A stretch of DNA of 64,000 nt from Thermus sp. CCB_US3_UF1. GTDB taxonomy: Bacteria > Deinococcota > Deinococci > Deinococcales > Thermaceae. Each line of letters starts with the position of its first letter. Positions within the stretch are counted from its first letter, which is position 1. The notes beneath the pieces were generated by a model. The model worked only from the letters and a program-made list of their open reading frames with translations, searched no databases and was not told the origin of the DNA. The stretch spans positions 124,001 to 188,000 of the forward strand of contig NC_017278.1 of assembly GCF_000236585.1 (NCBI RefSeq), in the 5' to 3' direction. Shown in pieces: positions 27,858 to 36,454 of this stretch. The position numbers were made by a program, and so were the translations under genes.

Positions 27858-28255
27858 GGCCTTTTCTCCTGGATACCCACGCCTGGGTTTGGTTTCTGAC
27901 CAGTCCTGAGCTCCTGCCCTCGTCTCTGCTTGCTCGCCTTGAAGCGGCTAGGAGGCGAAAAGCCCTGTACATCTCCGCCATCACTCCTTGGGAGGTGGCG
28001 GTACTGGCCCAGAAGGGCCGGATTGCTTTGGCCTTGGAATCCTGGCACTGGTTGAAAAAGGCTCTACAGGTAGAGGGTATCAGGGTCATACCTTTGGATG
28101 TGGGGATTGTCCTGGATGGTGCCTATATGGACTTGCCTCATCCTGACCCTGCTGACCGCTTTATCGCTGCGACGGCTCTACGCCTAGGTGCGGTTTTGAT
28201 AACCAAGGATGCCAACCTGAGACGGCACCCTAGGTTAGACACCCTGTGGGAATGA
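27854..28255 (+). CDS. vapC: VapC-like PIN-domain ribonuclease toxin
   Basis: About 133 residues from the TTG at 27854, which overlaps the antitoxin stop; a TTG at 27839 is also possible. The four PIN acidic positions are present: Asp in FLLDTHAWVW, Glu in TPWEVAVLA, Asp in DPADRFIAATA and Asp in LITKDANLR. PIN toxins cleave RNA, often tRNA or rRNA, and are blocked by the cognate antitoxin. The pair lies between the broken defence locus and parAB, where it may stabilise the plasmid. Confidence 0.9.
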   Translation: MRPFLLDTHAWVWFLTSPELLPSSLLARLEAARRRKALYISAITPWEVAVLAQKGRIALALESWHWLKKALQVEGIRVIPLDVGIVLDGAYMDLPHPDPADRFIAATALRLGAVLITKDANLRRHPRLDTLWE

Positions 28256-28540
28256 GGCGCGGCTTCAGAACCCCATGAGGCCTAAATCAAAGGGTTCGAG
28301 CCGTGGAGATTCATCCTGGGAAACCCAGTCAGGTCCGCCTACAGGGGGGCTGTACGGACAGGGGCAACCGCATAGCCGGGTCCTTTTCCGTTGCACCCCC
28401 TTCGGCTTCCCACGTGACACCGATCCGGTCACTCCGACGACGCTCGATAGGCGAGTATAGCTACAACCCGGCCCGATCATCGGGCCCAGCTTGCAGCCGC
28501 TTTCCCTCGGGAGGACTCCCGGCTTCAGATGCAAGATGGC
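28256..28540 (-). other. Gene-free stretch, possible TnpB 3'-end relic
   Basis: No intact gene fits. On the minus strand a frame ends in SQDESPRLEPFDLGLMGF, and the DNA around gaatctccacggctcg resembles the 3' end of IS1341/IS605-type TnpB genes. The upstream part lacks recognisable TnpB motifs, so the assignment is weak. Base composition is less GC-rich than the neighbouring genes. Confidence 0.35.
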
Positions 28541-29419
28541 CTACTCTGCAAGTAGCTGCCGCAAGGCTTTTAGATGCTTCTCCACCTCCTGCCGCTTGGC
28601 CTCGGGAAGGCTCTCTAGGTCCAGCCGGGCCAGCCTGGCCGCCACCTCCTTGTGCCAGGGCGGGGGAGGGGCGGGGCGCTTCAGGGCTTGCCGCACCCGC
28701 ACCCTCAGCTCCCGCAAGGGGAGGCCGGCCCTGGCTTCCGCCAGGAGGCCCTTCCTGACTCCCTCGTCCTTCACCTTCTTCAACTCCAAGGCCGCGGTGT
28801 AAGGGATGGAGCCCTCCTCCAGGGCCTCCCGGAGGTCAGGGGGGAGGCGGAGGAGGGGAAGGCGGTTCTGGACGAAGCTCTCCCAGGTCATGCGGCCAAG
28901 GAGGCGGAAGACCTCTTCCACCTTTCCTGCCTCGGGGCTCCCCATAACGTTATGGGGAACTTTCCCCTTTCGTTCATCCCGCATCCGGTGCAGGAGGCCC
29001 ACCACCTCCTCCCGCTCCCGGCCCAGCTCCAGGGCCAGGAGGTCCAGGACCCCGAGGGTCTCCTCGTAGGGGTTGAGGTCCTCCCGCTGGAGGTTCTCCA
29101 TGAGGGCTAGGGCCTGGGCGGTCTTCTCGTCGGCCTCCAGGACCACCACAGGCACCTCTGAAAGGCCTGCCATCCGGGCCGCCCGGTACCGCCTCTCCCC
29201 GGCGATGATCTCGTACCGCCCCTCCCCCACGGGCCGGACCAGGAGGGGCTCCAGGACCCCGTGGGCCCGGATCGAGTCGGCGAGAGTGGCCAAGGAGGCC
29301 TCGTCAAAGCGGCGCCGGGGCTGGGGCCGGGGCACCAGCTCGGCCAGGGGCAGGGTGGAGGTGGCGGGGCGCTTGGCCTCCTCCACCAGACCCTTGAGGT
29401 AGGCGCGGATGGCGCTCAT
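28541..29419 (-). CDS. parB: Plasmid partition protein ParB
   Basis: 292 residues. The ParB/Srx CTPase-type domain is seen in LVPRPQPRRRFDEASLATLADSI and GRYEIIAGERRYRAARMAGL, followed by LMENLQREDLNPYEETLG. The central helix-turn-helix domain follows (EVVGLLHRMRDERKG to LPPDLREALEEG) and a C-terminal dimerisation region. The start overlaps the end of parA (ATGA). ParB binds a centromere site and works with ParA to segregate the plasmid. A fragment of a related gene lies at 27469-27600. Confidence 0.94.
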   Translation of the reverse strand: MSAIRAYLKGLVEEAKRPATSTLPLAELVPRPQPRRRFDEASLATLADSIRAHGVLEPLLVRPVGEGRYEIIAGERRYRAARMAGLSEVPVVVLEADEKTAQALALMENLQREDLNPYEETLGVLDLLALELGREREEVVGLLHRMRDERKGKVPHNVMGSPEAGKVEEVFRLLGRMTWESFVQNRLPLLRLPPDLREALEEGSIPYTAALELKKVKDEGVRKGLLAEARAGLPLRELRVRVRQALKRPAPPPPWHKEVAARLARLDLESLPEAKRQEVEKHLKALRQLLAE

Positions 29420-30378
29420 GCCGGCACCCCCTCGAGGCGGAACACCCGTTCCAGGAGGAAGTCGGCCAGCCGGGCGATCTCCTCCACGGCCTCCTTGTCC
29501 CCGGCGGCGTGGATGGGCACCCCCTCCTCCGTGGCCTTGCGGTGGGGCCCGGGGCGGTAGGCCACCTTGGGGGCCACGGGGGCTACCTCCTCCAGCTCCC
29601 CGATGAGCTGGAGGACGCGGTTATCCCCTTGGGTACGGGCGTCGTACTTGGTGGGGATGAAGGCGCGGATGATGTGGGCGCGGCCCGCCACGGCCTCGGG
29701 GGCCACCTTCCTCAGGGCTTCCCGGTACTCCTTGGCCACCTGGACCACCGCCTGCAGGGCCTGCACCCCCTTGGCCCCGGTTTCCACCGGCACCAGGAGG
29801 CCGTCCCCGGCCAGGGCGGCCATCACCGCCAGGGAGCCCAAGGAGGGGAGGGAGTCCACCAGGACCAGGTCGTAGCCCTCCCGCCGCTCCAGGGCCGTGC
29901 GCAGGGCCAGGGCCCCCAGGGGCTTGCGGTCCAGCTCCAGCTCCCCCACGGCCAGGTTCACCGAGGCGGGGATGAGGAAGAGGTTGCGGCCCACCGGCCG
30001 GGGTTGGGGGAGGGTGTCGTGGCGGATCACCCGCAGGAGGGTTTCCTCGTCGGCCACGCTCCCGGGCTCCACCCCCAGCCAGGCGGTGAGGTTGGCCTGG
30101 GGGTCGGCGTCCACCAGGAGGACCCGGTACCCCCGGGAAGCCAGCTCAAACCCCAGGTCCCGGGCCAGCGAGGTCTTGCCTGCCCCTCCGGCGTGGGTGA
30201 AGAGGGTGTAGGCCTGGCCCCGGCCCTCGGGCCCCTCCACCACCTCGGGGACGTACCAGTAGTGGCCCAGGCGGACGGCCTCGAGGCGGCCCTCCCGGAT
30301 CCACTTCCGGGCCAGGCTTTCGGAGATCCCTTCCCGCCGCGCCCACTCCGGCAGGGGCACCAACCTTTCCCGTTTCAT
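29416..30378 (-). CDS. parA: Plasmid partition ATPase ParA with N-terminal HTH
   Basis: About 320 residues from the ATG at 30378; a longer frame to 30459 lacks signals. Residues 1-45 form a MerR/excisionase-type helix-turn-helix (LPEWARREGISESLARKWIR, GHYWYVPE), so the protein can probably repress its own promoter. The ATPase has AGGAGKTSL, LLVDADPQANLT and LVDSLPSLG. The position of the signature lysine in the deviant Walker A of ParA/MinD proteins (KGGxGKT) is alanine here, which is unusual. It is followed by parB with a 4-bp overlap. Confidence 0.92.
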   Translation of the reverse strand: MKRERLVPLPEWARREGISESLARKWIREGRLEAVRLGHYWYVPEVVEGPEGRGQAYTLFTHAGGAGKTSLARDLGFELASRGYRVLLVDADPQANLTAWLGVEPGSVADEETLLRVIRHDTLPQPRPVGRNLFLIPASVNLAVGELELDRKPLGALALRTALERREGYDLVLVDSLPSLGSLAVMAALAGDGLLVPVETGAKGVQALQAVVQVAKEYREALRKVAPEAVAGRAHIIRAFIPTKYDARTQGDNRVLQLIGELEEVAPVAPKVAYRPGPHRKATEEGVPIHAAGDKEAVEEIARLADFLLERVFRLEGVPA

Positions 30379-30384
30379 GCGGAA

Positions 30385-30414
30385 AGCATACCCGCGCGGT
30401 GCGGTATGGCGCAA
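30385..30414 (-). promoter_or_regulatory. parAB promoter
   Basis: On the minus strand TTGCGC (-35, plus 30409-30414) and TATGCT (-10, plus 30385-30390) are separated by 18 bp, and TATGCT stands 6 nt before the parA ATG. This predicts a leaderless mRNA and settles the parA start. Confidence 0.7.
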
Positions 30415-30452
30415 GGGAGGCCTGGACCCGGGGCCAGAGCCCCCTATATCCT

Positions 30453-30484
30453 TGCTCATTCAGCATGTCCATGCTAAATGAGCA
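30453..30484. promoter_or_regulatory. 32-bp palindrome upstream of parA, candidate centromere or operator
   Basis: Arms of 15 bp (tgctcattcagcatg and catgctaaatgagca) flank a 2-base centre; 14 of 15 positions pair. It lies 39 bp beyond the parA -35 box and ends 3 bp before the divergent ATPase gene. It does not resemble the chromosomal parS consensus. It could be the ParB-binding site of this plasmid, or an operator for the divergent gene, whose -10 region it overlaps. Confidence 0.6.
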
Positions 30485-30957
30485 GGGATGATTATCCCTC
30501 GCCGCCTGGAACCCATCCTGGAGGCGCGGTTGCGGGAGGTGCCGGTGGTGGTCCTCACCGGTCCCCGCCAGGCGGGGAAGACCACCCTAGCCCTCAGGGT
30601 AGGGGAGCGCTGGGGGGCCCTCTACCTGGACCTGGAGTCGGAGCGGGACCGGGCCAAGCTGGCCGAGCCTGAGCTCTACCTGGAGGGCTTTTGGGGCCGC
30701 CTGGTGATCCTGGACGAGGTGCACCGCATGCCGGGGCTCTTTCCCGTCCTCCGCAGCCTGGTGGACCGGGCGCGGCGGGGCCACAGGGCCGACCTCTACC
30801 TTCTCCTCGGCTCGGTCTCCCCGGAAGTGTCCCGGCAGGCGGGGGAGAGCTTGGCGGGAAGGGCGGGTTACAAAAGGGGGTGTGGGGGGCTGCAAAGCCC
30901 ACCTCTTTCAAGGGTGGGATGTAGCAGCCCCCCACGTGGTCCCGTGGGCCACACAGC

Positions 30958-31231
30958 ATGGTGAGCGGCTGGTGTGCTAGACTGTCAGCACCCTACAAAC
31001 ACAACAACACCTCCGTCTCGCTACTGCGATACCATTTCGTGTGGTGTCCCAAGCGTCGCCGAAAGGTGCTGGTGGGTGCGTTAGCTGAACGGCTGAAAGA
31101 ACTCCTGCGGGAGAAGGCCGGGCAACTAGGCTGGGAGATAATCGCCCTTGAAGTCATGCCTGACCATGTACACCTGTTCATTTCGGTAGACCCAAAGGTT
31201 GCTCCTGTGCAAGTGATGCACCGCCTTAAGG
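30958..31231 (+). pseudogene. tnpA: IS200-type TnpA (Y1 transposase), truncated
   Basis: The segment LLRYHFVWCPKRRRKVL begins the TnpA fold, and MPDHVHLFISVDP carries the HUH metal-binding histidines. The protein is cut after VMHRLKG at the junction with IS256-derived DNA, so the catalytic tyrosine helix is missing. Such a protein cannot cleave DNA. Confidence 0.88.
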
Positions 31232-31282
31232 GGTCGTGTAAGGATTTATGTGTAAGGGTCCGTGTTTAATAGGGGGGCACAC
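31232..31282 (+). repeat. Solitary 51-bp left end of the IS256-type element
   Basis: These 51 bp are identical to the first 51 bp of both complete IS256-type copies (20837 and 48632) and then diverge abruptly into the IS200 right end. No matching right end lies nearby. It marks a former insertion into tnpA that was followed by a deletion removing the rest of the element and the 3' part of tnpA. Confidence 0.9.
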
Positions 31283-31939
31283 GGAGACGCTAAACGCTTG
31301 GGGAGTCTCTGTAAGACCCGCGCGCAGCGGGCAGGAGACGATGAACCAAGAATCCCACCGGCTTTAGCCGTGGGAGTGTCAACTTCTGCGGCGGCTACCT
31401 CCCTATGAGGCCAACGTGGGCAAGCGCCTGGTCAAAACCCCCAAGCTCTACCTGAGGGACTCGGGCTTGGTACATGCCCTTTTGGGTCTTCCCCACCGGG
31501 AGGCCCTCCTGGGTCACCCGGTGGTGGGTGCGAGCTGGGAGGGCTTTGTGGTGGAGAACCTGCTGCGGGTCCTGCCCTGGGGGGCCGAGGCCTTCTTCTA
31601 CCGCACCCGTGCCGGGGCCGAGGTGGACCTGGTGGTCCGCTTCCCTTCCGGGACCCTCTGGGCGGTGGAGGCCAAACGGAGCCTCACCCCCAGGCCCACC
31701 CGGGGCTTCTTTGAGGCCCTTGGGGATCTGAACCCCGAGAGGGCCTTCGTGGTCTACCCAGGGGAGGAGGCCTTCCCGGTGGCTCCCGGGGTGGAGGCCC
31801 TGCCCCTGCGCGCCCTCATGGCCAGGCTTGGAGGGGCTCCCTAGGGCGGGGTTGCCGGGAGGGAGCGCAGGGGCCTGGCCCACGCGGGGGTCTTCCGGGG
31901 TAGGCCCGGGGTTGGCCGGGCTAAGATGGGAGGAAGGCC

Positions 31940-33652
31940 ATGCTCAGGACCCTGGGTGGACTTTGGTGGGAAGGCCAACCCTTTCGCCGGACCAAGCCCC
32001 TCCTCCTCCTGGCCTACCTGGCCCTCGAGGGCCCCAAGCCCCGGCGCCACCTGGCGGAGCTCTTCTGGCCTGGGGCCCAGGACGGCCTCAACAGCCTCTC
32101 GGTGGCCCTGAACCAGCTGCGCCCCCTAGGGGTGGTGGAAGGGGGAGAGGTGCTTTCCGCCCGGGTGGAAAGCGACGTGGGGGCCTTGCTGGCGGCCCTC
32201 CGGGCCGGGGACCTGGAAGGGGTCCGCCGCCTGTACCGCGGGGCCTTTCTGGAGGGGCTGGACCTGCCCTTGGGCGAGGAGCTGGAGGAGTGGGTATGGG
32301 CGCGGCGGGAGGCCCTCGCCCTGGAGGTCTACCGCCTCTTTGCCCGGCGGGCCCGGGCCCATTTCGCCCTGGGCCTGGCCGAGGAGGGGCGGGCCCTGCT
32401 CGGGGAGGCCCTGGCCCTGGGGGGGGTGCGCCACGCGGTGGAGGTGGCCGAGGAACCTCCTCCCCATCCCCAACCCCTCCCCCGGGAGGTGCGCAGGGCC
32501 TACTGGGCCTTCCACCTCCTGCCCGGCAAGGCCCCGGAGGTGTGCCCCTTGGAGCCCGAGGCCTTGGAGCGCCTCCACGAGGAAGGCCTCCTCAGCCCGG
32601 GCGGCTACCCCTTGCTCCCCTTGGGCCTCGAGGCCCTGCCCCCGGAGGCCCAGGAGGTGGCCCTGGAGCTGGCCCGCCGCCTTCCCTTGCGGGAGGCCTT
32701 GCCCCTGTACCGCCTGGCCCGCTTCTTCTGGACCGAGGAGGACCGCCGCCGGGCCGGGCAGGCCCTCCTGGCGGAGGCGCGGCGCTGGCTTTCGGAAAAC
32801 CCCCTGCAGGGCCTGGAGCTTCTCCAGGGCCTGCCCCGGGACCCCCAGGTCCAGCTCCTCAGGGCCAGGGCCCTGGAGCGGCTTGGCCGCTATGGGGAAG
32901 CCCTGGAGGAGCTGGAGGGCCTGGAGGAGGAAGACCCCGAGGCCGCGGCGGTGCGCGGGGGCATCCTCTTCCGCTTGGGGAGGGTGGGGGAGGCCCTGGC
33001 CGAGGCGGAAAGGGCTGCGGGCGGAAGCCCCTGGGCCCAGGGGGAGGCCTGGAACCTCCGGGGCCTCCTCGCCTTCAGCCAGGGCCGCTTCGCCGAGGCT
33101 GCCGCCCTCTTCGCCCGGGCAGCGGTGCGCTTTCTGGCGGCAGGCGAGACCGCCCGCCAGGTGGACGCCCTGAACAACCGGGCCGTGGCCCTGGTGGAGG
33201 GAGGGAGCCCGGAGGCTGAGGGGGTGCTGGCCGAGGCCCTGCGGGCGGCGGGGGAGGCTCCCCTTCTGCGGGCCCGGGTTCTCCTGAACCTGGGGGTGGT
33301 GCGGGAGCGGCAGGGCAGGCCAGAGGAGGCCGAGGCCCTCTACCGGGCCTCCCTGGAGGCGGCGGAGCGGGCGGGGAGCCTCGAGGCCTTGGGCCGTGCC
33401 TGGAACAACCTGGGGGCCCTCTTCCACCGCCAAGGGCGCCTTGGGGAGGCCGAGGCCGCCTACCGCCAGGCCCTGGCCCTGGCCAAGGAGGGGCGGGAGT
33501 GGGTGCTCACCGCCGCGGTTCTGGCCAACCTGGCCGAGCTCCAGGGGGACCCCGCCAGCCTGGAGGAGGCCATCGCCCTGCTGCAGGAGGCCCGGTACAC
33601 CGTCCTGGCCGAGCGCTACCGGGCCCGCCTCGAGGCGTTCAGGGGGCGTTAA
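31940..33652 (+). CDS. BTAD-domain regulator with TPR repeats
   Basis: 570 residues; GGAGG lies 6 nt upstream of the ATG. The N-terminus (LRTLGGLWWEGQPFRRTKPL, then LAYLALEGPKPRRHLAELFW) is the winged-helix DNA-binding segment of SARP/BTAD regulators. The BTAD helical domain follows, with LYRGAFLEGLDLPLGEELEEWVWARREAL. From about residue 280 to the end there are TPR-like repeats (LNLGVVRERQGRPEEAEALYRASL; WNNLGALFHRQGRLGEAEAAYRQAL). Unlike the SARP gene at 47801 there is no NTPase domain. It lies 192 bp upstream of a subtilisin-like gene that it may regulate. Confidence 0.85.
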   Translation: MLRTLGGLWWEGQPFRRTKPLLLLAYLALEGPKPRRHLAELFWPGAQDGLNSLSVALNQLRPLGVVEGGEVLSARVESDVGALLAALRAGDLEGVRRLYRGAFLEGLDLPLGEELEEWVWARREALALEVYRLFARRARAHFALGLAEEGRALLGEALALGGVRHAVEVAEEPPPHPQPLPREVRRAYWAFHLLPGKAPEVCPLEPEALERLHEEGLLSPGGYPLLPLGLEALPPEAQEVALELARRLPLREALPLYRLARFFWTEEDRRRAGQALLAEARRWLSENPLQGLELLQGLPRDPQVQLLRARALERLGRYGEALEELEGLEEEDPEAAAVRGGILFRLGRVGEALAEAERAAGGSPWAQGEAWNLRGLLAFSQGRFAEAAALFARAAVRFLAAGETARQVDALNNRAVALVEGGSPEAEGVLAEALRAAGEAPLLRARVLLNLGVVRERQGRPEEAEALYRASLEAAERAGSLEALGRAWNNLGALFHRQGRLGEAEAAYRQALALAKEGREWVLTAAVLANLAELQGDPASLEEAIALLQEARYTVLAERYRARLEAFRGR

Positions 33653-33844
33653 GCCCCCTGGGACCACCTTGGAAGGGGTGAGGAGTCCATGGAAACCCTA
33701 AGGAGAAGGGGGAAGTCCGCCCGGAGGCCCAGGCCCCGCTGCCCGGCCGTCCCTGGAGGGAACGGCCTTCCCCTCCCCTAACCATGCCCATCTGGGTGCT
33801 GGATTTGGGCGGGCGGAGCGTGCTTCTCCTGGAAGGAGAGGAAG

Positions 33845-35176
33845 ATGACCCAACGCGCCAAGGGCTTATGGCTGGTCTGGGTGCTCTTGGGGGCCTGGCT
33901 TGCGGGGTGTGGCCCTTCGGAGCCCTCCCTCACCCTCTACCCCTCCCGGGCGGTTCCGGGGGAGGAGGTGGAGGCCAGGCTTTCGGGGATGGGGGGGCTG
34001 GAGGCCCGGGTCTACGTGGGGGAGGTGGAGGCGGAGGTGACGGCCCGTGAGGTCCGGGCGGTCCGCTTCCGGGTCCCCGCCCTTCCTGGGGGCCCCAAAC
34101 CGGTCCGGGTGGTGTCGGGGAGCCAGGAGGCCCAGGGCACCTTGGGCCTCCTGGGCCGGGTGGACCCTAGCCGGGTCCTCCTGCGCCTGCCCCTGGGCCG
34201 CGAGCCCCGTCTGCCCAAGGGGTTCACCCTCCTCCGCCAGGATTCCCTTTCCGCCTGCGGCTTTGCCCTGGCCGAGCTGGGGTACAGCGGGGAGGCCCTG
34301 GGAAGGGCCTTGGAGGAACTGGAGGCCCAGGACCCGGCCTACAAGGCCGATCCGGAAAGCCTCTGGAGCCTGGGGGGTGTTTCGGGCGGGGAGGCCGTGG
34401 GGGCGCCCCTGGCCCATAGGCGGGGGCGCACGGGCAAAGGGGTGCGGGTGGCCGTGCTGGACACCGGGGTGGACGCGGCTATCCCCCAGCTTCCCGGCTA
34501 CGACTTCGTGGAGGACGACCCCGTCCCCCAGGATGCCTTCCCCGGGGGCCACGGCACCGGGGCCGCCGGGCTGGTGAAGGAGGTGGCCCCTGACGCCCAG
34601 ATCGTCCCGGTGCGGGTATGCGACGGGAACGGGGTCTGCCGGGCCAGCCGGGTGGTGCGGGGGGTGTGCTGGGTGGTGGCCAACCGCCAGGGGCCCACGG
34701 TGCTCAGCCTGAGCCTGGGCGGGGATACCCCGGTGGAGGCCCTGCGCTTGGCCCTCGAGGCCGCCCTGGCCCAGGGCCTCCCCGTGGCCGCGGCCGCGGG
34801 CAACCAGGGGAACCAGGGGAGCCCGGCCCACTACCCCGCAGCCCTGGACCTTCCCGGCCTGGTGGCGGTGGGGGCCTTGGAAGAGGTCCAGGGGGAGTGG
34901 AAGCCCGCGGCCTACAGCACCCGGGGGACCTACGTGGACCTCGCCGCCCCCGGCACCGACCTGGACTGCGTCCTTCCGGGTGGGGGCAGGGGAAGCTGCA
35001 CCGGCACCTCCTTCGCCACCCCCCTGGTGGCCGGGGCCATGGCCCTTTGGCTGGAGGCCCAGCCGGGCCTCACCCCGGCCCAGGTACAAGGCCACTTGAT
35101 GCAGAGCGCCAAAGCCCTTCCCCAACCGACCCAAGCGGTGGGGGCGGGGATGCTGGACCTGGGGCAGGCCCCCTGA
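33845..35176 (+). CDS. Subtilisin-like serine protease, lipoprotein (S8)
   Basis: 443 residues. An N-terminal helix ending in WLAGC gives a lipobox (Cys22), so the protein is probably lipid-anchored. After a strand-rich prodomain-like region, the S8 triad is present: D206 in VAVLDTGVD, H236 in GGHGTGAAG and S389 in GTSFATPLVAG, with the oxyanion Asn in AAAGNQGNQ. GGAGAGG is the ribosome binding site. It may process surface proteins. It is 192 bp downstream of the BTAD regulator. Confidence 0.92.
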   Translation: MTQRAKGLWLVWVLLGAWLAGCGPSEPSLTLYPSRAVPGEEVEARLSGMGGLEARVYVGEVEAEVTAREVRAVRFRVPALPGGPKPVRVVSGSQEAQGTLGLLGRVDPSRVLLRLPLGREPRLPKGFTLLRQDSLSACGFALAELGYSGEALGRALEELEAQDPAYKADPESLWSLGGVSGGEAVGAPLAHRRGRTGKGVRVAVLDTGVDAAIPQLPGYDFVEDDPVPQDAFPGGHGTGAAGLVKEVAPDAQIVPVRVCDGNGVCRASRVVRGVCWVVANRQGPTVLSLSLGGDTPVEALRLALEAALAQGLPVAAAAGNQGNQGSPAHYPAALDLPGLVAVGALEEVQGEWKPAAYSTRGTYVDLAAPGTDLDCVLPGGGRGSCTGTSFATPLVAGAMALWLEAQPGLTPAQVQGHLMQSAKALPQPTQAVGAGMLDLGQAP

Positions 35177-35303
35177 GGGGCTTTAGGGCCCTTGCCCTCT
35201 TAGCGGTGGGTCTTCCGTTCAGGGGCCGTTCACCCTCCCCGGGGTAGTTTGCCCTCGAGGCTTCCAGGAAAACCGGCCTGGTCCCTCAGAAAGGAAGCGG
35301 GAG

Positions 35304-36407
35304 ATGCGCAAGCTCTTCGTTGGAGTCTGGATAGGGGCCTTTGCGGGCCTGCTGCTTGCGGGGTGCAACCTGGGGGGCGGTACCGATCCCTTGAACGAAG
35401 CCCTAGCGGCGGAGGATGCGGTGTACGGGGCCGTCCTGGCCTGGGTGGAGGGGGTGGAGGCCTCGGCCCAAGGGCTTACCCCCCAAGGGGATGGGGGGCG
35501 GCCCCTGACCCTGGTCAAGGACTCGGACGGCCTCACCGTCCTGGCCCAGGCCACGGGCTGGACTCCGCCCCAGGACCCGGGAGGGCTTCTGGGACAGCCC
35601 CTGGGCATCACCATCAAGTGCAGCAGCGACGGGCGCCGGTGCGCCTACGCCCCCATGGAGCTGGTGGGGGATGGGGAAGGGGGCTACCGCATGGTCTGGC
35701 GCGGGCGGACGGGGGAGGGTACCCCCATCGAGGAGGCTACCCCGGCCACGGCGGAGCCCGGAGGCCCGGGGACGGACCCCACGGCCAAGCCCCGCTGGAG
35801 CTACAACAAGATAGGGCTAGGGGGGTTCTGGGCGGATAGCCTTATCCAATATCCCTTCCGCCTCCACCTGGCCGCTCCTGGCCCGGAGGGGCTTGCCGGG
35901 TGGGCGGGTCCCACCCCCCCGCAAAACCCCACGGCCTCCCTGGAGGAGGCCTTGCGCCAGGCCTTCAGCCTGCCCAAGCCCTTCAGCCTTTCCTGGCCCC
36001 CGGCCCTCCTCTTGCGGGAAGACCTGGTCTTGGCCTTTGCCCCCTACCAAAACCCCGCCTTTTCCACCGCCCGAAGCCCAGCGGACCTGGTGGGCCAGCC
36101 CCTGGGGGTGGCCTACTGGCGGGGTGGGAAGGGGGCCAAGCTCACCAAGGCCGATGCCGCCCGCCTCTTGAGCCTTTCCTTGACCCAGGAGCCCGGGGGC
36201 GGGTACGGGCTCGAGGCCCAGGACCTCCGCAACCCCGGCCAGGTCCTGCGCTTCCGGGTGGGGGAGGTGGGCTGGTGCGACGGGTGCTTCGGCCAGGACC
36301 CCCGCCCCCGGTACCTGGGCATTGAGGACAGGCTCCAGGGGCCGCCCCTGGTCCACCTCCAGGTGGGGGGCCTTCTCCTGCGGGGGATTGAGAAGAAGGA
36401 CCGCTAG
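35304..36407 (+). CDS. Uncharacterised lipoprotein
   Basis: 367 residues with a clear lipobox (AGLLLAGCN; Cys near residue 22). The mature part has no recognised domain; it holds two similar-looking segments, LLGQPLGITIKCSSDGRR and LVGQPLGVAYWRGGKGAK, which hints at an internal duplication. It follows the subtilisin-like gene by about 130 bp in the same direction. It may be a partner or substrate of that protease, but nothing in the sequence shows this directly. Confidence 0.75.
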   Translation: MRKLFVGVWIGAFAGLLLAGCNLGGGTDPLNEALAAEDAVYGAVLAWVEGVEASAQGLTPQGDGGRPLTLVKDSDGLTVLAQATGWTPPQDPGGLLGQPLGITIKCSSDGRRCAYAPMELVGDGEGGYRMVWRGRTGEGTPIEEATPATAEPGGPGTDPTAKPRWSYNKIGLGGFWADSLIQYPFRLHLAAPGPEGLAGWAGPTPPQNPTASLEEALRQAFSLPKPFSLSWPPALLLREDLVLAFAPYQNPAFSTARSPADLVGQPLGVAYWRGGKGAKLTKADAARLLSLSLTQEPGGGYGLEAQDLRNPGQVLRFRVGEVGWCDGCFGQDPRPRYLGIEDRLQGPPLVHLQVGGLLLRGIEKKDR

Positions 36408-36454
36408 TCCCTTTGGCCTTTGGGCCCGGGAAGGCCCTCCTCCCGGGCCCTGGC

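Larger units (their letters stand above)
30872..31382 (+). mobile_element. IS200-type element, decayed
   Basis: The 511-bp relic follows TTAC (30868-30871), the kind of tetranucleotide after which these elements insert without duplication, and ends in gtgtcaa. The left end forms a strong cruciform: GGGGGGCTGC at 30884-30893 pairs with 30924-30933, and an inner CCCACC/GGTGGG pair lies within. The right end has the family-typical hairpin around cccaccggctttagccgtgg (31354-31373). The tnpA gene is truncated, and a 51-bp piece of the IS256-type element is embedded in it. Confidence 0.82.
30488..31844 (+). pseudogene. DUF4143 AAA ATPase, disrupted by an IS200-type element and deletion
   Basis: The N-terminal part (30488-30871) has Walker A GPRQAGKTTLA and Walker B RLVILDEVHRMP. 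The C-terminal part (from 31383) has LLRRLPPYEANVGKRLVKTP, then LYLRDSGLVHALLGL and AEVDLVVRFPSG, all typical of DUF4143 ATPases. Between them sits the insertion at 30872-31382. In family members roughly 150 residues separate ESLAGRAGY from LLRRLPPYEAN, and these are missing, so a deletion accompanied the insertion. The remainder cannot be functional. Confidence 0.88.

Noticed and set aside
30958-31269. Intact IS200 transposase
   Set aside because: The last residues (SCKDLCVRVRV) come from the IS256 end; the catalytic Tyr helix is missing.
31828-33219. Long overlapping frames on both strands across the BTAD regulator and the cobQU gene
   Set aside because: They are Gly/Pro/Arg-rich shadows caused by high GC at third codon positions; the in-frame regulator and CobQ-CobU have clear domains.
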